Source: Clostridiales bacterium (GTDB lineage: Bacteria; Bacillota; Clostridia; Christensenellales; Borkfalkiaceae). Taken from it: a stretch of 64,000 bases of DNA. This document shows, one piece after another, positions 1 through 9,377 of the stretch. Below the pieces are notes generated by a model. That model saw only the letters and a list, made by a program, of their open reading frames with translations, was not told where the DNA came from and did no database searches. Position numbers and translations under genes: made by a program. Positions within the stretch are counted from its first letter, which is position 1. Each line of letters starts with the position of its first letter. The stretch lies in NCBI GenBank assembly GCA_015055805.1, contig SVHN01000006.1, forward strand, positions 40,046 to 104,045, given 5' to 3'.

Positions 1-1
1 G

Positions 2-262
2 GTTAAGGGCTTAGGAAAGAAGACGGCGGAACGCATAATATTAGAACTTCGTGAAAAGATAACTGCGGACGGCGAGGCGGTAGAAACGTCTACCAAACAA
101 CCTACGGAAACGCTTGACGGCACAAGTGAAGACGCGATTATTGCGCTTATGAGTTTAGGGTTTACCAAGGCTGAGTGCGTTCAAGCGGTTAAAGACGCTA
201 AAAATAACGGCGCGGAAACTATCGAGCAGATTATTGCTTATTCTATAAAGCACATTAAGTAA
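2..262 (+). CDS. ruvA: Holliday junction branch migration protein RuvA, C-terminal part (5' truncated by window edge)
   Basis: The open frame runs in from the window edge and encodes about 86 residues before a TAA at 260-262. It begins with VKGLGKKTAERIILELREK, the helix-hairpin-helix DNA-binding signature of RuvA. An acidic linker follows, then the small C-terminal domain (SEDAIIALMSLGFTKAE...) that contacts RuvB. RuvA tetramers hold the four-way junction and load the RuvB motor. ruvB starts 9 bp downstream, the usual ruvAB operon. Only the start is missing, because of the window boundary. Confidence 0.9.
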   Translation, partial: VKGLGKKTAERIILELREKITADGEAVETSTKQPTETLDGTSEDAIIALMSLGFTKAECVQAVKDAKNNGAETIEQIIAYSIKHIK

Positions 263-271
263 GGATAGAAA

Positions 272-1307
272 ATGGAAGAAGAAAGATTAGTGCAAAGCAC
301 TATTAATGAAACTGAATCGGATTTTGAAAACGTACTTCGTCCCAAGTCAATGGACGGTTACGTCGGTCAAGACCGCGTAAAGGACAACCTTGCCGTAAGC
401 ATTGCCGCGGCAAAAATGAGAGAAGACGCGCTTGACCACGTTCTTTTGTACGGACCCGCAGGCTTAGGTAAAACCACACTTGCGCATATAATAGCTAATG
501 AACTCGGTACGCAGTTAAAAGTAACTAGCGGACCTGCAATCGAGCGCGCAGGCGACCTTGCTGCAATACTTACCAACCTTAACGAGCGTGACGTTTTGTT
601 TATTGACGAGATACATAGGCTAAACCACAACGTTGAAGAGATTTTATATCCTGCAATGGAAGATTTCGTGCTTGACTTTATAATCGGCAAAGGCCCGTCG
701 GCAAAGAACGTCCAGTTGCCGTTACCAAAGTTTACCCTTATCGGCGCGACTACTAAGGCAGGTATGCTGTCTTCACCGTTGCGCGATAGGTTTGGTTTGA
801 TACTAAGACTAGAAACCTATTCAAATAAAGAACTTACGGAAATCGTCGAGCGTTCGGCTGTAAAACTCGGCATAAGCATTGAGCACGAGGCGGCGGAAGA
901 AGTTGCAAAGCGCAGTCGTGGGACGCCCCGTATTGCCAACAGACTTTTAAGACGAGTAAGGGATTACGCCGTTGTTAAAGGACATCAAACGGTGCTTTTA
1001 TCCGACGCTCAAGGCGCGCTTAAAATGATGGAAATTGACGAGCTTGGATTAGATGCTATCGACGTCAAAATATTGAAATCAATGGTGGAAAAATTCGGCG
1101 GTGGACCGTGTGGACTGGATACCCTTGCCGCAACCATAAACGAAGACAGCAACACCATAGAAGACGTTTACGAACCGTACCTTTTACAACTTGGGTTTAT
1201 CGCAAGAACGCCTAGGGGTAGAGTATTACTTAAAAAAGGTTACGAACATATAGGCTTAAAGATGCCGGAGGGTAAAGCGGAACAGTATTCCGTTTTTGAT
1301 ATATTTA

Positions 1308-1321
<14 letters not shown>
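272..1321 (+). CDS. ruvB: Holliday junction branch migration DNA helicase RuvB
   Basis: 349 residues, normal for RuvB. This is the hexameric AAA+ motor that drives branch migration with RuvA in recombinational repair. Visible motifs are the N-terminal [12 protein letters not shown], Walker [12 protein letters not shown], Walker [12 protein letters not shown], sensor 1 [18 protein letters not shown] and the C-terminal winged helix with [12 protein letters not shown]. It follows ruvA by 9 bp and overlaps the start of queA by 14 bp, so translation of the three genes is probably coupled. Nothing unusual was seen. Confidence 0.97.
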
Positions 1322-3489
<2,168 letters not shown>

Positions 3490-3525
3490 TAAAATAGTCG
3501 AAACCGAAAAAAAGCGTTAAAATAC

Positions 3526-3554
3526 TTGATTTTACAGTCAAAATACTTTACAAT
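3526..3554 (+). promoter_or_regulatory. sigma-A type promoter for yajC
   Basis: TTGATT at 3526-3531 and TACAAT at 3549-3554 are separated by 17 bp, about 45 bp before the yajC start. This suggests yajC is transcribed on its own as well as from the ruv-que operon. Confidence 0.6.
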
Positions 3555-3599
3555 AAAAAAGCAAAACAAAAAATTCAAATATATAAGGAGATAGAAATT

Positions 3600-4100
3600 A
3601 TGATTTATAATTTACTAGCAGAAGAAGGTGCAAATAATACTGGAACTATAATAATTATGATAGTTCTTATCGTTGCTATTATCGGTCTTTTCATTTGGCA
3701 GAGCATTACCGGCAAGAAAAGACAGCAGGAAGCGCAGAACATGGTCAACTCGTTAAAGGTTGGCGACGGTGTTAAAACTATCGGCGGTATCTGTGGTGTC
3801 GTTGCAGAAATCAACAATCAGGAAAATACTTTCGTTTTAGAAACTGGTACTGACGCAAACAAGTCTTTCATTAAGTTCGATAAGGGCGCAATTTATCAGA
3901 CTTATTCAAAGATGTCACCTGAAGAGGCGGCGGCTCAACAGGCTCAGGCTCAAGCACCTGCGGCTGAACCCGTTAAGGAAGAAGTCCCCGTAGAAGAACA
4001 GCCTAAGGCAAAGAAAGCAAAGGCTGCAAATCCAACGGAAGAAAAGTCAGAAGCTCCCGCTGAACCTGCTACCGAAGAAAAGGTAGAAGAAAATAACTAA
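3600..4100 (+). CDS. yajC: Preprotein translocase subunit YajC, with long charged tail
   Basis: 166 residues, longer than the usual 85-110 of YajC. One N-terminal membrane segment (about residues 16-33, IIIMIVLIVAIIGLFIWQ) is followed by the family core KKRQQEAQNMVNSLKVGDGVKTIGGICGVVAEI. From about residue 103 the chain is low-complexity Ala/Glu/Pro/Lys, which accounts for the extra length. A strong ribosome site (AAGGAG) precedes the ATG. YajC assists the Sec translocon; secD and secF, often adjacent, are not found next to it here. Confidence 0.9.
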   Translation: MIYNLLAEEGANNTGTIIIMIVLIVAIIGLFIWQSITGKKRQQEAQNMVNSLKVGDGVKTIGGICGVVAEINNQENTFVLETGTDANKSFIKFDKGAIYQTYSKMSPEEAAAQQAQAQAPAAEPVKEEVPVEEQPKAKKAKAANPTEEKSEAPAEPATEEKVEENN

Positions 4101-4127
4101 AAAACTGTTAAATAATCATAACGATTA

Positions 4128-4172
4128 ACCCCCTTGCATATTCATTTAGAGAGAAAGTGCAGGGGGTTTTTT
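4128..4172 (+). terminator. Terminator hairpin after yajC that also contains the next gene's ribosome site
   Basis: ACCCCC and GCA (4128-4138) can pair with TGCAGGGGGT (4158-4167), with a two-base bulge, followed by TTTTTT up to 4172. This is the form of an intrinsic terminator. The GGGGG arm is also the only Shine-Dalgarno-like sequence for the ATG at 4173. Confidence 0.65.
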
Positions 4173-4553
4173 ATGCAAGCGGAAGGGAAAGGTGGATTTA
4201 TTTTTTCGATTTTAGTCGGGGTTGGTATAGCGACAATAACGGCGCTGATAGGCGTTCTTATTTTTGCCGCCGTAATAAAAATGGCTATGCTTGACGGTGC
4301 AGTTATAAAAACGGTCAGTCAGTTCTTAAAAGTGCTTGCGGTGTTTTTGGGGTGCATGCTGTCTTTAAGCGGAAATAAAGGGTTGATTAAAGGCGCGGTT
4401 ACAGGCGTGCTTGCTATGGCTGTTATGTATCTATTATTAAAGTTAATAGGCGGCGGCGTAAGTTTTGGTCTTTCTTTTTTGGTGGACTTAATTTTTGGCG
4501 CGGTCGTCGGGGCAATATCGGGAATTATCGCAGTAAACGTAAAAGGCAATTAG
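4173..4553 (+). CDS. TIGR04086-type small membrane protein
   Basis: About 126 residues, nearly all hydrophobic, with four predicted membrane segments and many Gly residues (GFIFSILVGVGIATITALIGVLIF at the start, then LKVLAVFLGCML, GAVTGVLAMAVMYLLL, LVDLIFGAVVGAISGIIAV). Position directly after yajC and overall pattern match the TIGR04086 family of Firmicutes, whose function is unknown. The ATG at 4173 is preferred over a TTG at 4134, because 4134 lies inside the terminator stem and AGGGGG sits just before 4173. No SCIFF peptide gene, sometimes found next to this family, was seen. Confidence 0.75.
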   Translation: MQAEGKGGFIFSILVGVGIATITALIGVLIFAAVIKMAMLDGAVIKTVSQFLKVLAVFLGCMLSLSGNKGLIKGAVTGVLAMAVMYLLLKLIGGGVSFGLSFLVDLIFGAVVGAISGIIAVNVKGN

Positions 4554-4573
4554 AGAGGTATAAATGTACATAT

Positions 4574-4607
4574 ATAACCGCCGTGCAAGTGTTTGCACGG
4601 CGGTTAT
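4574..4607. terminator. Bidirectional intrinsic terminator
   Basis: A perfect 15-bp stem (ATAACCGCCGTGCAA with its complement around a short loop) lies between two convergent genes, with A/T-rich flanks on both sides. It can end transcription from both directions. Confidence 0.85.
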
Positions 4608-4628
4608 ACTATTAAAACTAATATATGC

Positions 4629-5906
4629 TCAATCGTTACAGAAGAAAGATGACGACGGCGCGGCGTTAGGTTTTCTGCCGACCTGAGTATTGTCTTCTCT
4701 GCGGTTTCTAAGTTCGGGGACGGGGTTCGGGGCAACTTGGAATCGGTAATCCATACCGCGTTTTTTAATAAATCCGTCTATGACGTTGTGCGACGGAACT
4801 ATTTGAACGTTCGGATTAATGATTTTTTGGTAACGGAAAAAGTCCGAATCGTTCTCTAACTCGTTAATCTTTTTATAGCCTTCGCGACAGTTTGTGAACT
4901 GTACGGTGTCGCCAAGTATTTTTCTAACGTAATCAATATTTTCGTGCAAAGATATAGGCGCGGGAAAATCACCGTCGGGGATAACTTCGTTCCACTCTTT
5001 GTCTTCGTACTTTTTAAGAAGTTCTGCCGCCTTATGTAGATGCGATATTTCAAACCATAAGTTTTCTTCCCACAAATTCTTTACGTACGGGTCGGTTTCG
5101 GTCATATAGCACGACCAGTAAAGGTAGCACTCGCAGTATTCGTGCCATAATAGCATTTCAAACCAAGTCGCGCTAGAATCCATAAGTGAGCCGTACTGTG
5201 TAACGTGTTCTTCTTCGACCAACGCGATTTCTTGGTAAAGACGTCTACCGATATCAGACTTAGCAAAGTTGGTTACGTTCATATAGTAGTTCATAGTCTG
5301 TTGCTCTGCAGCCGTGATAATCATAGTGTTTAGAACCGTTTGTACGTCGGATTTTTTTGCGTCGATATTGCGCTTAACGTTGTCTTTGGGATAGCGGTGG
5401 TGGGCTATTGTAGGTCTTCCGGGCATGATTTCCGTATACCGCCCGACCAGCCACTCGGCGTAAATTCCCTGTTCCATTTCTAAAAGGTTTGCATAGCGGT
5501 AAAGGTGATCGAAGTCTTCTAACAACGCAAAATCTAGAGAGTTTTTAACGTCGCAGTCCACTTCGCGTTTAGCAAGCTCGGAAGTAAGGTCGACTGCCAA
5601 CTGTTCGTACGAAATGGTGTGCTCTAATATGCTTTCGTCACAAGGTTTAAGCAACGATATTTTTAGTTGTTGCTGTTTTTCTATCGTGCGTGTAGCGGCT
5701 AATTCACGACGTAGGTCGTTGTCGGTAACGTGTCGCTGAAAGTTGTGCGAAAACCAGTTCGCCTCAAACTCCGTGCCGTTCATAAGTATTATCCTACACT
5801 TAGTGTAGGGGTCTACTTCCCGTTTATTGTAGGGCTTTGGGTACATCTGCGCCCAGTTTTGATAAAGTTTATCAATAGATCTAGGTTTCTCGTTAAACGG
5901 ATTCAT
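4629..5906 (-). CDS. Ferritin-like-fold protein of unknown function
   Basis: 425 residues with no signal peptide or membrane segment. The middle (about residues 130-300) is strongly helical and carries carboxylate/His spacing like a diiron four-helix bundle: LLEMEQGIYAEW, TAAEQQTMNYYMN, EIALVEEEHVTQYGSL (ExxH) and WHEYCECYLYW. The N-terminal approximately 110 residues and the C-terminal tail (Pro/Asn/Arg-rich, ending FFCND) match nothing I recognise. A good ribosome site (AAGGAG) precedes the ATG. It is monocistronic, between a terminator at 5975-6008 and the one at 4574-4607. An oxygen or peroxide role typical of rubrerythrin-like folds is possible but not shown. Confidence 0.6.
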   Translation of the reverse strand: MNPFNEKPRSIDKLYQNWAQMYPKPYNKREVDPYTKCRIILMNGTEFEANWFSHNFQRHVTDNDLRRELAATRTIEKQQQLKISLLKPCDESILEHTISYEQLAVDLTSELAKREVDCDVKNSLDFALLEDFDHLYRYANLLEMEQGIYAEWLVGRYTEIMPGRPTIAHHRYPKDNVKRNIDAKKSDVQTVLNTMIITAAEQQTMNYYMNVTNFAKSDIGRRLYQEIALVEEEHVTQYGSLMDSSATWFEMLLWHEYCECYLYWSCYMTETDPYVKNLWEENLWFEISHLHKAAELLKKYEDKEWNEVIPDGDFPAPISLHENIDYVRKILGDTVQFTNCREGYKKINELENDSDFFRYQKIINPNVQIVPSHNVIDGFIKKRGMDYRFQVAPNPVPELRNRREDNTQVGRKPNAAPSSSFFCND

Positions 5907-5974
5907 ACTCGCTCCTTTTGAATAAATTTTTTCTCCGTTTTAGATTATGCAGATTACGCTAAATTTGTTATCAC

Positions 5975-6008
5975 ATAAAAAATGCGCGACCATTTTCGGC
6001 GCGCATTT
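5975..6008 (-). terminator. Intrinsic terminator of the M29 peptidase gene
   Basis: Read on the minus strand, AAATGCGCG (6008-6000) pairs with CGCGCATTT (5988-5980) around an 11-base loop and runs into more T residues. It lies about 60 bp after the peptidase stop. Confidence 0.7.
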
Positions 6009-6036
6009 AGCATTTTATTGCTTTATACCACAACTA

Positions 6037-6062
6037 TTCACTCTTCACTCTTCACTTTTCAC
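6037..6062. repeat. Short 7-bp tandem repeat
   Basis: TTCACTC, TTCACTC, TTCACTT and TTCAC follow one another without gaps, 4 bp beyond the stop codon of the minus-strand peptidase gene. No coding role is visible. Confidence 0.8.
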
Positions 6063-6066
6063 TAAC

Positions 6067-7293
6067 CTATACGCACCAGTCACCTTTGGTAAAGATAGGG
6101 GTTTTCGTGCCGTCTTTTTCAATGCCGATAACCGTTAGGTCTTCCGTTCCTATCATAAAGTCAACGTGTTCAACCGAGTCGTTTAATCCGAGTTTTGAAA
6201 GTTCTTCTTTACTTAGTTTATCTCCGTCCTTTACCGTGGTGGGATAGCCTTTTCCTAACGCTAGGTGACAACTTGCGTTTTCGTCGAATAGAGTATTAAA
6301 AAAAAGTATTTTACTCTTAGCGATAGGCGAACTCTTACCGATAAGCGCGACTTCGCCTAAACGGCGAGTGCCTTGGTCGGTCTCTATTAAATTCTTTAAG
6401 GCGTCGTAGCCTTTTTCTGCGGAAAAGTCCACGATTTTTCCGTCCTTAAACGTTAAGGAAAAACCGTCTATAATCTTGCCGTTTTCGCATAGTGGCATAG
6501 CGGACACAACCTTGCCGTTGACCTTTTTAGCATGCGGCGCGGTAAACACTTCTTCGGTCGGCATGTTCGCAACGAAACTTACCCCGTCTTTTGCCGTTTC
6601 CTTTGCCGATAACCAAACGTGATCGTCTAAAAGCCCCACCGTTAAATCCGTGCCTGCGCCGTTCTTAAAGTGCAAACTGTCAAAGCGTTTGTAGTTTAGA
6701 TATTCGGCTTTTTTAGTTAGGTTGTCGATATGTTCTTTCCAAGCTAAGGTTGGGTTTTCTCTATCTAAGCGCATAGTCTTTTCAATAGCGTCCGATAAGT
6801 CGGATTCGGGGTCAAGCGAGTTCGGGAATACTTGTTCTGCCCAAGCTTTGGTCGGTACGGATACTACGCACCACCTTATCCCGTTTGCCATAACGCAGTC
6901 GGAAAATTTCTTTAACGCTTTACTTCTTGCCTTTGCTGCTGCCGCAAGTTTTTCGGATGGAATATCCTTAAAGGCGGACGGATCGTCCGCTGCTATTGCT
7001 ACGTAGCAAAAGTTTTTTTCCACTAAGTAATTCTTGCTATCTATAAACCATTTGGGAATATCGCAAAGGGTAGGGGTGTCTGCATAAGTATAACTCAGTT
7101 TATCCACTATTTCGTTTTCCCACCTAACGCGAACTATCTTTGCGCCCAAAAGGTAGGCTTGCTTAGTTATCTCTTCTGCGACCTTGTGTTTTTCAACGGG
7201 GCAGGCTATTTCTAAGCCTTGACCTTTTTGTAGATTTACGCCTATTTTTAGGGTGAGAAGTGCAAAGTTTTGTAAAGTTTTGCCGTCCAACAT
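6067..7293 (-). CDS. M29 family metallo-aminopeptidase (AmpS/PepS type)
   Basis: 408 residues, normal for M29 (thermophilic aminopeptidase) enzymes, which remove N-terminal residues using a two-metal centre. The expected ligand blocks are visible in the C-terminal half: NMPTEEVFTAPH (Glu), RRLGEVALIGKSSP (Glu), NTLFDENASCHLALGKGY (Glu/His) and SVEHVDFMIGTEDL (His/Asp). The N-terminal domain (GVNLQKGQGLEIACPVE, VRVRWENE) is also typical. It is cytosolic, with no signal peptide. A promoter at 7331-7359 and a terminator at 5975-6008 make it a single-gene unit. Confidence 0.93.
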   Translation of the reverse strand: MLDGKTLQNFALLTLKIGVNLQKGQGLEIACPVEKHKVAEEITKQAYLLGAKIVRVRWENEIVDKLSYTYADTPTLCDIPKWFIDSKNYLVEKNFCYVAIAADDPSAFKDIPSEKLAAAAKARSKALKKFSDCVMANGIRWCVVSVPTKAWAEQVFPNSLDPESDLSDAIEKTMRLDRENPTLAWKEHIDNLTKKAEYLNYKRFDSLHFKNGAGTDLTVGLLDDHVWLSAKETAKDGVSFVANMPTEEVFTAPHAKKVNGKVVSAMPLCENGKIIDGFSLTFKDGKIVDFSAEKGYDALKNLIETDQGTRRLGEVALIGKSSPIAKSKILFFNTLFDENASCHLALGKGYPTTVKDGDKLSKEELSKLGLNDSVEHVDFMIGTEDLTVIGIEKDGTKTPIFTKGDWCV

Positions 7294-7330
7294 AATTTTA
7301 CCGCCGTGTTTATTTATAGTTTTCTATAAA

Positions 7331-7359
7331 ATTTTAGTACATAGCGCAAAATAAGTCAA
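7331..7359 (-). promoter_or_regulatory. Promoter of the M29 peptidase gene
   Basis: On the minus strand, TTGACT (7359-7354) and TAAAAT (7336-7331) are separated by exactly 17 bp, about 37 bp before the ATG. Confidence 0.65.
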
Positions 7360-7466
7360 GTGGAAAAAGGTCGAAAGGGCGCGGTTTTGTGCGGTTGTCG
7401 GTTTTTACTTAAAACTGCTCTATGGTAAAATTTTTAGCGGTTTTCTTTTAAACTTCTGTTTTCGCA

Positions 7467-7495
7467 TTGACAATTAGTTGAAATTATAATATAAT
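7467..7495 (+). promoter_or_regulatory. Consensus sigma-A promoter for dxs
   Basis: TTGACA at 7467-7472 and TATAAT at 7490-7495 with a 17-bp spacer, a perfect consensus. Transcription should begin near 7502, which excludes much earlier translation starts for dxs. Confidence 0.85.
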
Positions 7496-7553
7496 AACTC
7501 TATATCAATTATTGTGGATAGTTGCGTCCTTACGTATTTTAGGTGTAAAGTTT

Positions 7554-9377
7554 ATGGCGATTCTTGACGGATTGAATCTTCCGACTGATATAAAAAAACT
7601 TAATATCAACGCCTTAAAAGAGCTCGCGGAAGAACTTCGTGCAGAGATTTTGTCGACAACTTCAAAAAACGGCGGTCATTTAGCGAGTAATCTTGGCATA
7701 ATAGAGACGACCATTGCGCTTTATTATACCTTTGATTTTCCTAGCGATAAACTTATTTTCGACGTGGGGCATCAATGTTACGCGCATAAAATTTTATCGG
7801 GAAGAAAGGACAGCTTTTCATCTATCCGTACGGACGGTGGAATTTCAGGCTTTCCCGATAGAGAAGAGAGCGAATACGACAGTTTCGTTGCTGGCCACGC
7901 TGGCACTTCTATCGCCGCAGGGCTTGGGTACTGCGCCGCTCGCGACAGTTTAAAAGAAGACTATACGGTTATAAACGTCGTCGGTGACGGCTCGATTGCT
8001 AACGGCTTAAACTTAGAAGCCATATCGGTAAAAGACGTTAAACCTAAAAAATATATAGTTATCCTTAACGACAACGGTATGTCCATATCTAAAAATACCA
8101 ACGGACTTTACCAAATGCTGTCTAAGGGGACGACCAAGCGTTCGTACGCTAAAAGCAAGCGTATCATAAAAAAGATTTTCGGCACGTCCATAGTTACTAG
8201 GGGACTTGCTAAGATTAGAAACCTAATTAAGCACGTGCTAGGCAAGAACCAGTATTTTGAAAACTATGGGTTTAAGTACGTCGGTATCGTTGACGGAAAC
8301 GATATGGGCGAACTCGTAAAGATATTGTCGCGCGTTAAACTTGCGTCCGAAGATAAGGCGATACTTCTTCACGTCAAGACCACTAAGGGTAAAGGCTATG
8401 AAAAGGCGGAAGAACAAGCCGAACTGTATCACGGCGTAGGCGTTGACCTTAAAAATGAGAGTGGCGAATTTTCAAAAGCACTTGGCGAAAAACTTAACGA
8501 TATGATAGATAGTGACAGCCGCATAGTTGCCATAACCGCCGGTATGAAAGACGGCACGGGGCTTAGCGCGGTTGAACAAAAACACCCCAAAAACTTTTAC
8601 GACGTCGGGATTGCAGAAGAATACGCGGTGACGTCTGCGGCAGGTATGGCGGCAGGCGGGTTAAAACCCATCGTGTGTATATATTCAACCTTTTTGCAAA
8701 GGGGGTACGATCAGATTATTCACGACGTTTGCTTGCAAAATCTTCCGGTGGTGTTCTGTCTTGATAGGGCAGGGCTTGTAGGAAAGGACGGCAAGACGCA
8801 TCAGGGCGTTTTTGATTTGAGTTATCTAACGCATATTCCAAACCTTACCGTTTTTGCGCCGACGACTGCTAATGAACTCAAAGATATTCTTGATTATGCA
8901 ATAAGCCTTAATAAGCCAGTTGCAATAAGATATCCTAAAAATCATGAAGGTGAAAGAGAAGTTCTAGGAATAAAAGACGGGCGTTGGGAAACAATCAAAA
9001 AGGGCGACAAAGTTTCTATTCTTGCGGTAGGACCGAAAATGCTTAAAGTTGCGCTCGGCGTATCGGAAACGATAGACGGTGTTGGGGTTATCTCTGCAAG
9101 GACTGTGAAACCGCTTTGTGAAAAGACTTTGCGCCAAATAAAAGACACGCTCGTAGTTACCTTGGAAGAAAACAGCGTAATCGGTGGGTTCGGTGGACTA
9201 GTCAGCGCGTATTACAGAAAAGAGAATATAAACGTAAAGCTTTTATCTTTCGGGGTAAAGGACGAATTTATCGGGCATGGCAGTATTAAGTGCCAGTTGG
9301 AAAGTAACGGGCTTACGGTAGACGATATTAGTTCGGCAATAATTTCAGCCGACGACACATTAAAGAGGAAAGGATAA
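7554..9377 (+). CDS. dxs: 1-deoxy-D-xylulose-5-phosphate synthase
   Basis: About 607 residues. DXS condenses pyruvate and glyceraldehyde-3-phosphate using thiamine diphosphate, the first step of the MEP isoprenoid route. Visible: KLIFDVGHQCYAHKILSGRK (catalytic His region), GISGFPDREESEYD, GDGSIANGLNLEAI (TPP-binding GDG...N), IAEEYAVTSAAGMA and PVVFCLDRAGLVGKDGKTHQG in the pyrimidine domain, then a transketolase C-terminal domain. Usual GHSSTS is GHAGTS here, so it is somewhat divergent. ATG 7554 is chosen because it follows an AGGTG and gives the family N terminus; a TTG at 7512 is too near the promoter. It overlaps the next gene by 1 bp. Confidence 0.93.
   Translation: MAILDGLNLPTDIKKLNINALKELAEELRAEILSTTSKNGGHLASNLGIIETTIALYYTFDFPSDKLIFDVGHQCYAHKILSGRKDSFSSIRTDGGISGFPDREESEYDSFVAGHAGTSIAAGLGYCAARDSLKEDYTVINVVGDGSIANGLNLEAISVKDVKPKKYIVILNDNGMSISKNTNGLYQMLSKGTTKRSYAKSKRIIKKIFGTSIVTRGLAKIRNLIKHVLGKNQYFENYGFKYVGIVDGNDMGELVKILSRVKLASEDKAILLHVKTTKGKGYEKAEEQAELYHGVGVDLKNESGEFSKALGEKLNDMIDSDSRIVAITAGMKDGTGLSAVEQKHPKNFYDVGIAEEYAVTSAAGMAAGGLKPIVCIYSTFLQRGYDQIIHDVCLQNLPVVFCLDRAGLVGKDGKTHQGVFDLSYLTHIPNLTVFAPTTANELKDILDYAISLNKPVAIRYPKNHEGEREVLGIKDGRWETIKKGDKVSILAVGPKMLKVALGVSETIDGVGVISARTVKPLCEKTLRQIKDTLVVTLEENSVIGGFGGLVSAYYRKENINVKLLSFGVKDEFIGHGSIKCQLESNGLTVDDISSAIISADDTLKRKG

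Noticed and set aside
7294..7553. Thiamine or other riboswitch before dxs
   Set aside because: The perfect promoter at 7467-7495 leaves only about 50 bases of leader, too short for a TPP riboswitch.
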